From: Eubacterium maltosivorans
GTDB lineage: Bacteria; Bacillota; Clostridia; Eubacteriales; Eubacteriaceae
Assembly (NCBI RefSeq): GCF_002441855.2
Contig: NZ_CP029487.1
Coordinates: forward strand, 2,914,001 to 2,978,000
Length of the DNA stretch: 64,000 nucleotides
Direction of reading: 5' to 3'
Both the position numbers and the translations under genes were made by a program. Below, piece by piece: positions 33,830-42,172 of this stretch. The notes under the pieces are model-generated. The model was not told where the DNA came from. It saw only the letters and a list, made by a program, of their open reading frames with translations, and made no database searches. Every line of letters begins with the position of its first letter. Within the stretch, counting starts at the first letter, position 1.

Positions 33830-35104
33830 ATGGAATTAGATAAAAAGAAAAGAAATATTGTTCTCGTCATTTTGAGTATGATCGCCGGGATCGCTTACCT
33901 GACGCCGCTGATCCGGTTTTCCTTTTATGACCAGATGATCGTAGCGCTGAACATCAACGATGTGCAGCTGGGGACCATCGCCGGTGTTTACGGGCTTTTT
34001 AATGTTATCGGCTATGTGCCGAGCGGTATTTTGGCTGAAAAGTTTAACACGAAGAAACTGCTGATTCTGTCCTGTGGGGCCATGTGCCTGGTAACACTGT
34101 GGTATTCGAGCTTTCCGGGCTACACGGCGCTCATTATCATTCATGCGCTTTACGGCATCTTCAGTGTAGGAACTTTCTGGTCACCCTACCTTAAGGCCAT
34201 TCGCAACCTGGGCAGCGAAAATGAACAGGGACGTCTCTTTGGAATCAGTGAAGGGCTGCGCGGTATCGGACAGACAGCGGTCGCTTTCCTCTGCCTGTGG
34301 GCCATGGGGCTTTTTGCGACTCAGGCAGCCGGCTTTAGAGCAGTGCTTTTAATTAACGCTGCGGCCTTTGCCCTGTTGACTGTCTTGGTGATCGTGCTGG
34401 TACCAGATTTTGATAAAGGCAAAAAAGAACAGAATGCCAAGGCGGAAAAAAAGGAAAGCATGTGGAAAGCCTTTGGCATGTCCTCCACCTGGCTGTGTAT
34501 TTTTGTGATTATGTGCGGTTATACCCTCTGGAACACTGCCAATGGTTACATGGGCACCTACTGTACCCGTGTGCTGAACATTTCGCCAGAGCTCTCAAGC
34601 ACCCTGTCCATTATCCGGAGTTATATCATTGTCTTTGTGGCCGGCATTTCCGGCGGGATTATCATGGACAAGTTCAGCTATAAAGGCAAGGGGATGTTCT
34701 GGACCTTCCTGGCCACAGGCATCTGTGTGCTGGCCATCCTGTTTACCTCTAAGATTGTGGCAGTCTGTGTGGTCATTACCGTTGTGCTGGCTTATCTGGT
34801 CAATGTGCTTAAATCTACCTACTGGTCGATTCTGGGTGAAGCGGGTGTGCCGTTAGCCATGACCGGTATCGCCACCGGGATTATTTCCTTTATCGCACTG
34901 ACACCAGATATCTTTGTAGCGCCGATCATCAGCCGATTTTTGGCCTACGGCGAAGCAGGCGGCAATGTAGAACTGGGCTTTAACATGATGCTGATCTGGA
35001 TGGTTGTCTGGGCTGTGCTCGGCGTTTTCTCCGCTGTTTTACTCAAGAGACGCGGTGTGAAGACCAAGCAGCTGGAACAGGCGGCACAGGTAGAAAACGC
35101 GTAA
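33830..35104 (+). CDS. MFS transporter, paralogue of 2221-3480
   Basis: A 424-residue, about 12-helix MFS protein very similar to the product of 2221-3480 (same GILAEKFNTKKLLILSC block and TYCTRVL). The frame extends upstream to 33803, but GGAGGGG at 33818-33824 sets the start at 33830. It follows the BCCT gene and probably moves either the methylated substrate or the demethylated product. The ending is Gln/Ala-rich. Confidence 0.9.
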   Translation: MELDKKKRNIVLVILSMIAGIAYLTPLIRFSFYDQMIVALNINDVQLGTIAGVYGLFNVIGYVPSGILAEKFNTKKLLILSCGAMCLVTLWYSSFPGYTALIIIHALYGIFSVGTFWSPYLKAIRNLGSENEQGRLFGISEGLRGIGQTAVAFLCLWAMGLFATQAAGFRAVLLINAAAFALLTVLVIVLVPDFDKGKKEQNAKAEKKESMWKAFGMSSTWLCIFVIMCGYTLWNTANGYMGTYCTRVLNISPELSSTLSIIRSYIIVFVAGISGGIIMDKFSYKGKGMFWTFLATGICVLAILFTSKIVAVCVVITVVLAYLVNVLKSTYWSILGEAGVPLAMTGIATGIISFIALTPDIFVAPIISRFLAYGEAGGNVELGFNMMLIWMVVWAVLGVFSAVLLKRRGVKTKQLEQAAQVENA

Positions 35105-35141
35105 GCTGAAAAATAAAGCATCATCAATCTCATATAAAGAA

Positions 35142-35170
35142 GGCCCCGGGAATAACGCCCGGGGCCTTTT
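35142..35170 (+). terminator. Terminator of the BCCT-MFS operon
   Basis: GGCCCCGGG and CCCGGGGCC form a perfect 9-bp stem followed by TTTT. Confidence 0.92.
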
Positions 35171-35246
35171 GCATATTAGCGCTTTACACACCTTCTTTGT
35201 TGTGCTTTAATAGAATTAAAGAAAACGATTATAACAGGAGGGCAAA

Positions 35247-36053
35247 ATGAAGAAAGAAATCATCATCGGCGACTGGAAAATGCCGGAATGTGATACGGAA
35301 GCGTCCATGAACATGTGGAACGCCCGGGCTCAGGAGTTTGCAAAGCAGAGGGCCGTTGAGGAGAACGACTGGGTAGCCGCGCTTGTTAAGCGGCACGGCA
35401 TGCTGCCGGCGGACGGCGCGTTCCTGGATGTGGGCTGTGGTGCTGGAAAGTATACGGTCTATTTTGCAAAAAAATGCGCCGAGGCCTGCGGGACTGACTT
35501 TTCAGAGGAAATGATTAAGAGCGCTGAGCAGCGGGCCAGAGAGTCCGGAACAGATAATGCTTTCTTTTCCTGTGACAACTGGCATACCCTGGAGCTTGAG
35601 AAAAAGGGCTGGAATGGGAAATTTGATTTTGTACTGGCCAACATGACTCCGGCCATCCAGTCGGCAGAAACCTTTGAGAAGCTGACCGAAGCCAGCTGTG
35701 GCTGGTGCCTGTACATTCATCCGGTTTTAAGAACCGGCTCGGTGGCAGACCGGCTTAAAAAGAAAATTTTCGGTAAAAAGCCAGATCCCCGCTACCCTCA
35801 GCTTCAGTACGCCTTTAACCTGCTCTGGGAAAAGGGGCTTTTTCCGGCTGTGGAATACCGGGAGCACAACTGGATTCGCAGCTTTGAACTGGAACGGGCC
35901 ATTGATATTTTTAAAAACGACCTGAGAAGTAAAAGAGCCCTGACCACCGGCGAGGAAGCCAGCATTGAAAAATACCTGGTCGAGCACGCGGTAAACGGCA
36001 TTGTGGAGGAAGAAGTCCGGACAACGCAGTTTGCTCTGTACTGGGAGGTGTAA
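35247..36053 (+). CDS. Class I SAM-dependent methyltransferase
   Basis: A 268-residue protein with SAM motif I FLDVGCGAGKYTVYF (about residues 58-72), the acidic residue at CGTDFSEEM and motif LANMTP. These features place it among small-molecule class I methyltransferases. The substrate is not evident. The gene is monocistronic, with AGGAGGG upstream and a shared bidirectional terminator downstream. Confidence 0.88.
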   Translation: MKKEIIIGDWKMPECDTEASMNMWNARAQEFAKQRAVEENDWVAALVKRHGMLPADGAFLDVGCGAGKYTVYFAKKCAEACGTDFSEEMIKSAEQRARESGTDNAFFSCDNWHTLELEKKGWNGKFDFVLANMTPAIQSAETFEKLTEASCGWCLYIHPVLRTGSVADRLKKKIFGKKPDPRYPQLQYAFNLLWEKGLFPAVEYREHNWIRSFELERAIDIFKNDLRSKRALTTGEEASIEKYLVEHAVNGIVEEEVRTTQFALYWEV

Positions 36054-36059
36054 TTAAAA

Positions 36060-36086
36060 AAAGACTGGAGGAGGATTCCAGTCTTT
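36060..36086. terminator. Bidirectional terminator
   Basis: AAAGACTGGA and TCCAGTCTTT form a perfect 10-bp stem between two converging genes, with A-run and T-run flanks. Confidence 0.9.
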
Positions 36087-36094
36087 CTTTGATG

Positions 36095-37477
36095 TTATAT
36101 AAGTCCGATAAGCATCCAGTATGGAACAGCAATGGCTAGAACAAAGACAAAACTTAAGATCATTTTCGTCCCCCAGATTCTTGTGAAATCTTTTCCGCTG
36201 GTTAGATTATACCCCATGAAAATAAGAACAAGTGCCCATTGATACGGGAACAGGATCTCCGTAGTGGACAGGTTCATGGTGTAATAGATAACCAATGGGC
36301 TGATACCGAGGCTGAGGGCGATTTGTGTCAGCGGAACCGTTAAGGTTGCATAGGTGGCCAGCGGCGTGAGGAAGATCTTTGCGACAACACAGACGAGCCA
36401 GACAGCTCCGATAACAAAGAATACGCTTTTACCCTGAAGCAGTGGAAGAACTGCGTCGGCGATGATCTGGCCAATGCCCAGCGAGTTTGCGACATGACCA
36501 ATGGACAGACACGCGGTGGTGAAGATGGCCATAGTAAAATTGATTTTACTGATATCAACAGGCTTGCCTACATTGATTCCCGGAATAAAGAAAAGCAATG
36601 GGATTAAAGCAAAGCCCCAGCCGACATCAATACCGTGCAGGTCACTGGTGAACATAAAGATAAACAACAGAGAAACAACAATGAGGGACTTTTTTTCTTC
36701 AAGGGATACTTTTCCAAGTTTTGAGTACTCTTGAATAGCGTAATCTTTGATATTAATCTGTTTTTTGGGCTTACAAAGCTTAATCACCATAAATATACAG
36801 ACTGCGAGCCAGAGAACAAACGGAATATTATTAATAAAATATTGAATCCATGTTACCTGAACAGGAGCAACCTCCTTGCCTAAAGAAGGCATAATCGCAA
36901 AGGTTGGGTTGTACAGAAAGAACGTAGGAAACCAGGAGGCAAAAAAGCCGCCCATCATAATGCCCGCGCTTTCCCTTGACTTTTCAAAATTCAAGGCTTT
37001 ACAGATACCAAAAGATAAAGCGGCCATTGGAACATACGCCTTGCCGGGTGCGATGAGATTTAGAATAATACCCGCAATGGCAAGCCCCCAAAGGATACCG
37101 CTGTAGGTACCGCCCGTCTTAATGATGCTCCAAAAAGCAACTCTGTTTAGCAGGCCGATTCTTTCCAGAACATTGGCGAGTAAAAACCCGCCCATAAACA
37201 TCCAGGGAATATTGCTGAACCAAGCGGCAAAAGCGATGTTTGGTTCAGCCACCTTCAGCAGCATATAGGAAACAGGCAGGGCGACTGCCACAACAAAATT
37301 TGGCAAAATATTAAAAGCAAACAAAAGAATAGCCGTGAGTGTGATTGCGGAAAAGGTTCTCAGCTGAGGGGTAAAAACACCCTGCGTGGGAATCAGCATG
37401 ACGATAATGGGTGCAGCGATCACACAGATCCACATGATCAATGTTTTGGGGTTGGTTTTACGAATAGCGTCTGGCAT
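36095..37477 (-). CDS. SLC13/DASS-family anion transporter
   Basis: A 460-residue membrane protein with about 11-12 hydrophobic segments. PWMFMGGFLLANVLERIG (about residues 90-107) and the C-terminal TPLATYATLTVP resemble the Na+-coupled dicarboxylate/sulfate SLC13 (DASS) family. It lies 17 bp after the UroD-like gene 37495-38880 and probably imports its substrate, perhaps a carboxylated methoxy or methyl compound. A paralogue lies at 39043-40440. AAGGAGG precedes the start. Confidence 0.8.
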   Translation of the reverse strand: MPDAIRKTNPKTLIMWICVIAAPIIVMLIPTQGVFTPQLRTFSAITLTAILLFAFNILPNFVVAVALPVSYMLLKVAEPNIAFAAWFSNIPWMFMGGFLLANVLERIGLLNRVAFWSIIKTGGTYSGILWGLAIAGIILNLIAPGKAYVPMAALSFGICKALNFEKSRESAGIMMGGFFASWFPTFFLYNPTFAIMPSLGKEVAPVQVTWIQYFINNIPFVLWLAVCIFMVIKLCKPKKQINIKDYAIQEYSKLGKVSLEEKKSLIVVSLLFIFMFTSDLHGIDVGWGFALIPLLFFIPGINVGKPVDISKINFTMAIFTTACLSIGHVANSLGIGQIIADAVLPLLQGKSVFFVIGAVWLVCVVAKIFLTPLATYATLTVPLTQIALSLGISPLVIYYTMNLSTTEILFPYQWALVLIFMGYNLTSGKDFTRIWGTKMILSFVFVLAIAVPYWMLIGLI

Positions 37478-37494
37478 GGAGTGCCTCCTTTAAA

Positions 37495-38880
37495 TTAAAT
37501 GATTGTGAAAATCATTTTGTAGAGCATGTCTTCATAGGATTGAAGAAGAGGATCAACGGTGGATTCAAGCGATGTTTCAATTTCGTTTTTAGGGACATCT
37601 CTCCAATTCGTATAGAAAGGCGATTCAAATGAACTGACAGTGGTATCCGGCTTTTCGTATTGATTATTATCAGGTCCTTTAGCTGTTTCGCCTGCGTTTT
37701 GATAATTCGTATTTTCGGCAACATACTGGATTACAGCAGCATAGTTTTCGATATTAATCGTATCGAGGGACATCGCGCTTTTATCGAAATTAAAGATAAA
37801 GCGCCCGCCCGGAGCCATAATATCAATCATTTCCTTTGCCTTATCAATACATTCCTGTTTTGTGCCGGTCTTTGTCAGTGTGATGGGGTATAATCCAGAT
37901 AGCACGTGCTTGTTGCCGAGCTTTTCCTTGATGACTTTGGGATCGCCGTATTCAAACTGTATCCGTGTATTTTCAGGAAGATCCTGGAGCAGATCAAGGT
38001 AACGCATCCAGTCATGCTCACAGAAAAGCGATGCTGTCTGCCCATTCTCTGCCATAATGTGGATAAATTTAGAGAATGAGGGCCAGTATATTTTTTCAAA
38101 GTCTTTTTTTCTTAAGTATGTTCCAAGATGAAGCGGCATAAAAACTTCCCCAAGCTTATGGGGTTTAGCTGGAAGTCCTCTTTTCACCTGCATGGGCAGC
38201 ATTGCTTCACAGGCTTCAATAATTTTTTCCGGACGCTGACGGACATCCATGTAGATGCCCTTAACACCTCTTAAAAAATCACCGATAAGGTCAAATGATG
38301 CCTGACATAATGTATTTGCGCCTGCCGGAGGTGTGAAGTAACCATATTTTTTAAAAACAGGGGCTTTAATAGCGTTGAATTTTGCCTGATGGTCATAAAA
38401 AGCTTTCATTGCTTCGGCTAAAATCATACCGGCTCTTGGAGAATCGGTGTCCAGATTTTCGAAGATACGCGGTAAGGATTTTGTAACGATAAAGGTGTAG
38501 GGGTCCTTTATGAAGGCATCGTATTCATCTGCTTTTAGTGTTTCGAGATCAGTGTGCTGCATATAACCAGTTTGTCCCATTGAGTAACCTCTTGAGCCAA
38601 GCAGCTTAAAGACAGCGGGATTTTTTAAAATGCCGCCAACAGCCGGTGTATCGGATGGGATGAATTCACAGACACGGTCCATAGCGGCAGTTATGTTTTC
38701 GGGATCGAGATCCCAGAGGGTTTTGCCGACAGGAATTTCTGAATACTCCAGTGCGGCCTCAAGCGTCATTGAGGCTTTGATTGGTACGCGTTTAGGGATA
38801 ACACCACTGTATACATCTTCAAATAATTTCGTTCTTTCCGCCTTTTTTTCCTGGGCGCTGGTCATTTTTTGATCACTCAT
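37495..38880 (-). CDS. Uroporphyrinogen-decarboxylase-family methyltransferase-like protein with C-terminal extension
   Basis: A 461-residue protein. Residues about 15-395 match the UroD/MtaA fold (FDLIGDFLRGVKGIYMDVR at 197-215; a direct counterpart of the same segment in the 24877-26031 product). About 60 further residues, rich in polar residues (GPDNNQYEKPDTTVSSF), form an extension not present in the other copy. The position of the MtaA zinc motif reads FCEH (286-289) instead of H-x-C-G. The operon with an SLC13 transporter suggests catabolic methyl transfer from an anionic substrate. GAGGA precedes the start. Confidence 0.78.
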   Translation of the reverse strand: MSDQKMTSAQEKKAERTKLFEDVYSGVIPKRVPIKASMTLEAALEYSEIPVGKTLWDLDPENITAAMDRVCEFIPSDTPAVGGILKNPAVFKLLGSRGYSMGQTGYMQHTDLETLKADEYDAFIKDPYTFIVTKSLPRIFENLDTDSPRAGMILAEAMKAFYDHQAKFNAIKAPVFKKYGYFTPPAGANTLCQASFDLIGDFLRGVKGIYMDVRQRPEKIIEACEAMLPMQVKRGLPAKPHKLGEVFMPLHLGTYLRKKDFEKIYWPSFSKFIHIMAENGQTASLFCEHDWMRYLDLLQDLPENTRIQFEYGDPKVIKEKLGNKHVLSGLYPITLTKTGTKQECIDKAKEMIDIMAPGGRFIFNFDKSAMSLDTINIENYAAVIQYVAENTNYQNAGETAKGPDNNQYEKPDTTVSSFESPFYTNWRDVPKNEIETSLESTVDPLLQSYEDMLYKMIFTII

Positions 38881-38941
38881 TTCAGTATCCTCACATATTC
38901 AAATGATTTTTGAAGTTCAAACTTTTTTCCATTGCAATGTC

Positions 38942-39028
38942 TTGACAGAATTATATATTATCTTATAATTACGAATCAATGGAATTGAAAGACTTGTCAA
39001 TTTACAGCGGTTGACACTTAATTGACAG
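38942..39028. promoter_or_regulatory. Promoter of the UroD-like operon with four TTGACA half-sites
   Basis: On the minus strand TTGATT (38979-38974) and TATAAT (38955-38950) are 18 bp apart. TTGACA(G) half-sites flank it: 38942-38948 at the start point, an inverse copy at 38994-39000, and two more at 39011-39016 and 39022-39028. The inverse and third copies form TGTCAA-N10-TTGACA. The same half-site builds the palindrome at 40541-40562. Confidence 0.5.
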
Positions 39029-39042
39029 CGTATTCAAAAGCG

Positions 39043-40440
39043 TTAAATCAAACCAATTAGCCGCCAGTATGGAATATAAACCAGAAGCATGTAAAAAAAG
39101 TTAAGAACCATAACCGTTCCAAAGATTCTGGTATAGTCTTTTGTCTTTATTAAGCCAAAAGAAAAATAGAAAAGGGGAAGCGCCCATTCATAAGGAAAAA
39201 GGACCTGGCAGGAGGCCTGATACATTTGGTAGTAGATTACCAGAGCGTTAATGCCGAGCGACTGGGCTGCCTGTACAAAAGGAACTGTATAGGTAGCCCA
39301 GATTGCGAGAGGAGTCAGAGCGAAGTTGGTAACGACGCAGATTGCCCAAATAATCATGAGGGTAAGTGTAACATTTGAAGCGCTGAGGTGAGGAAGGATC
39401 AGGCCGGCGATAAGACTGCCAAATCCAATATAGTTTGCCACGTAACCAATGGACAGACAGGAGGCGATGAAAACAATCATACCAAAATTGACAGAAGTGA
39501 GATCCTCAGGTTTACCAAGCTTTATTCCAGGGAGGAAAAAGACCAGTGCGACTAATGGGAACCCCCAGGCAAGAGGAAGATGATGGAGACCTGAGGTCAG
39601 GAAATACACAAAGACCAGAGCGCTGACAAGCGCTGTTTTTTTCTCTGTTTTTGACATCGGCCCCATCTGCGCAAGTTCATTTTGGGCGTGATCTACCGCG
39701 TTCAGCCCGTGCTCTGGTTTTGTGAGACGGGCGGTAACAAAGACAATGATAATAATCCATAGGATGCTGGGGATATTATGGTAAAAGTACTGAAAGAAGG
39801 TTAAATGTGTCTGAGCCACTGTTGAGCCTAATGTCTGCAGGTTATTGATTTCACTGCTGTAGATAAAATACTTTGGCATATAGGACGAGAAAAATCCCGT
39901 CAGCATGATCCCGGCAGAGGTAGATGATTTTCCAAGCTTCAGTGCTGCGCAGATACCATAAGTGAGCATGGCCATTGGGATATAGCTCTCCCCTGGTGCC
40001 AGAAAATTCATGATAAATCCAGAAAGTGTGATGGAGAGCAGGAGCTTGTAATAAGTATTGCCGGCATGCTCAATGAGCACATAAGCAATTCTTTTAAGAA
40101 GGCCGGTCCGCATGAGAATATTTGACAGAATCATGCCGCCCATAAACATCCAGGGGACAGTACTCGTCCAGGGCGAAAAAACCACCTCTGTGGGGGCGAG
40201 ATTTGTGATATTATAAAATATAGGCAGAATGAGCCCGGCAATAAGTTGAGGAATATACCCAAATGCAAATATAAAAATAGCAGCTATTGTGATGGCCGAG
40301 AAAACCTTTATCTCATAGGTAAAAGTCTCGTTTTCAGGTATCAGCATTATAACGGCTGGTACCAGAAGCGTTACAAACCAGGACCATTTTTCTTTATTAA
40401 CAGCTGCGAAATATTTTTTTAGAGTAAATAGAATATTCAT
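39043..40440 (-). CDS. SLC13/DASS-family anion transporter, second copy
   Basis: A 465-residue membrane protein similar to the 36095-37477 product throughout (PWMFMGGMILSNILMRTG; TPLAIWATYTVPF; C-terminal YWRLIGLI against YWMLIGLI). It is probably an importer of a related anion. It is separated from the UroD-like gene by 162 bp containing a promoter and operators, and divergent from the large HTH regulator. AAGGAGAGG precedes the start. Confidence 0.8.
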   Translation of the reverse strand: MNILFTLKKYFAAVNKEKWSWFVTLLVPAVIMLIPENETFTYEIKVFSAITIAAIFIFAFGYIPQLIAGLILPIFYNITNLAPTEVVFSPWTSTVPWMFMGGMILSNILMRTGLLKRIAYVLIEHAGNTYYKLLLSITLSGFIMNFLAPGESYIPMAMLTYGICAALKLGKSSTSAGIMLTGFFSSYMPKYFIYSSEINNLQTLGSTVAQTHLTFFQYFYHNIPSILWIIIIVFVTARLTKPEHGLNAVDHAQNELAQMGPMSKTEKKTALVSALVFVYFLTSGLHHLPLAWGFPLVALVFFLPGIKLGKPEDLTSVNFGMIVFIASCLSIGYVANYIGFGSLIAGLILPHLSASNVTLTLMIIWAICVVTNFALTPLAIWATYTVPFVQAAQSLGINALVIYYQMYQASCQVLFPYEWALPLFYFSFGLIKTKDYTRIFGTVMVLNFFYMLLVYIPYWRLIGLI

Positions 40441-40540
40441 ATACCTCTCCTTAAAATGACATGTAGCTAAATGCCAGGTATTCGTATTTTAATTTGATTT
40501 TACAAAGAAGCTTGAAAACCGTCAATGTGCTGGATGGAAT

Positions 40541-40562
40541 TGTCAATTTTCTAAAATTGACA
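40541..40562. promoter_or_regulatory. Perfect palindromic operator TGTCAATTTT-CT-AAAATTGACA
   Basis: Two 10-bp arms around CT lie between the divergent SLC13 gene and the HTH regulator gene, 44 bp before the regulator start. The TTGACA half-site is shared with the UroD-like promoter at 38.9-39.0 kb. Confidence 0.65.
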
Positions 40563-40605
40563 GTTTATGGACAAACTTACAGCGTACCAGAGCGAAGGAG
40601 GAAAA

Positions 40606-42078
40606 ATGGAAAGTTATCAGGAATTATCACGATTGGGGTATTTAATGGACCTGTTTCATGTGAAAGGAATGGAGCTGGCTGATTATCTTCATGTGGATAC
40701 TTCATTAATCAGCAAACTGAAAACGGGAAAACGAAAAATCAACACGAATTCTGAGATTTGTGACGAAATTGTAGATTTTTTTATCATGTTGGATAAAAGG
40801 TCGAATTATGCGTCCGTAAAAGGACTGCTTATGGAAGCGGGTCAGGCTTCAAAAGAGACAGAGGCAAGCGCGCTGAAGGTACTCCTAAAACGCTGGCTTG
40901 TAGAAGAAAATGACACAAACAGCAGTTTTACAGACAAGACAGTCTATACAACAAAGGTCAAAATTTTTCAGGGAAAAACAGGACGCAGGAAGGCGGCGCA
41001 GGAATTTATTCAGTCCGTTTTATTGGAAAAAACAGCGCAGGATGTTTATGTGTTGGACTGGACAGAACACTATAGCTGGCAGTCAGAGGATACGGAGTTT
41101 TTTAAGGAGTGGAAAAAGCAGTACTTGAAGATTGCGGAAAAGGGACACCGGATTGTTTTTTTAATTTCGCTGAACCATAGTATTGACTATTTGATTAATA
41201 CACTGCTCTATCGTCTTCCCATGCTGCTTACAGGCAATGTTCAATATCTGTATTATCCTGTGTATTCCCCACTTCTGTATAAACATAACATTGTCGTCTT
41301 AAAGAACAAAATGGCTTTGGTAAAAATTGCTGCAGATGAGATTACCCAAAAAGATATTACGCATATGTATACGGATTACCCAACAGTGAGACATTATGAA
41401 GAGCTGATCAAATCCGCCTATACGCTTTGCAAAAAATCGCATGAAGTAATCCATCATCATGAGATACGGGAGTTGATTAAAAAACTTCCCTATAAATTGG
41501 GCAACACCTATGTTAAGACAAAAATGCCCTTTTCACTCGTTACGACCAGCCAGAATTTTGAATGTATTTTAGCTAAAAACGATATGGAGGAAGAGGAACA
41601 GAGAGCACTGCGTGAAATTCATAAAATACACCATAAAAAATTTTCTGAGGATGTTGTCAATTTCAAGTACTGTCTGCTGGTTAACAAAGAAGCTTTGATA
41701 CAGGGGCTGCACAGCGAAATGATCCCGTTTCATGAGCTTACATTATTTACAGGAAGAGAAATTACAGTGGATAAACAGGATGTTTACAGACAAATTGAGT
41801 ACTTGATCTGGCTGCTGGTTACTTTTCCAAATTTTAATGTTGCTTTTTATCGAAGCGGACAGGAAAATCTTCTCGACGGTTTAAACTTGTGGTTAAATGA
41901 AAACGGACCGGTTATTATCAATCAGGAAATAGACGATGACTCTTCTATTATTATGGATGAACCATCCATCTGTACCGCATTTTATGTTTATGCAGAAAAA
42001 TACTGGTATTCGATACCATCGGTTGAAAGAGAAAAAGAGTCTGTTATCCGGCAATTAAAAAATATGTTGTTGAGTTAG
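40606..42078 (+). CDS. Large HTH-containing protein, probable local regulator
   Basis: A 490-residue protein. Residues about 5-50 resemble a helix-turn-helix (MELADYLHVDTSLISKLKTG, then KRKIN). The remaining 430 residues match no family I recognise; there are no membrane segments or obvious kinase/GGDEF motifs. The frame is open upstream to 40567, but AAGGAGG at 40596-40602 sets the start at 40606. Its place between a palindromic operator and the SLC13/UroD-like genes makes it the likely regulator of that group, with autoregulation. It is AT-richer than its neighbours. Confidence 0.7.
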   Translation: MESYQELSRLGYLMDLFHVKGMELADYLHVDTSLISKLKTGKRKINTNSEICDEIVDFFIMLDKRSNYASVKGLLMEAGQASKETEASALKVLLKRWLVEENDTNSSFTDKTVYTTKVKIFQGKTGRRKAAQEFIQSVLLEKTAQDVYVLDWTEHYSWQSEDTEFFKEWKKQYLKIAEKGHRIVFLISLNHSIDYLINTLLYRLPMLLTGNVQYLYYPVYSPLLYKHNIVVLKNKMALVKIAADEITQKDITHMYTDYPTVRHYEELIKSAYTLCKKSHEVIHHHEIRELIKKLPYKLGNTYVKTKMPFSLVTTSQNFECILAKNDMEEEEQRALREIHKIHHKKFSEDVVNFKYCLLVNKEALIQGLHSEMIPFHELTLFTGREITVDKQDVYRQIEYLIWLLVTFPNFNVAFYRSGQENLLDGLNLWLNENGPVIINQEIDDDSSIIMDEPSICTAFYVYAEKYWYSIPSVEREKESVIRQLKNMLLS

Positions 42079-42172
42079 AACGTTTGGTGTAAGCTTCAGT
42101 CATTGACTTATAATAGGACTTCCGATATACTGAGGTTATCAGACAACAAGATTGGAGAAACGAGGCGTAGGG

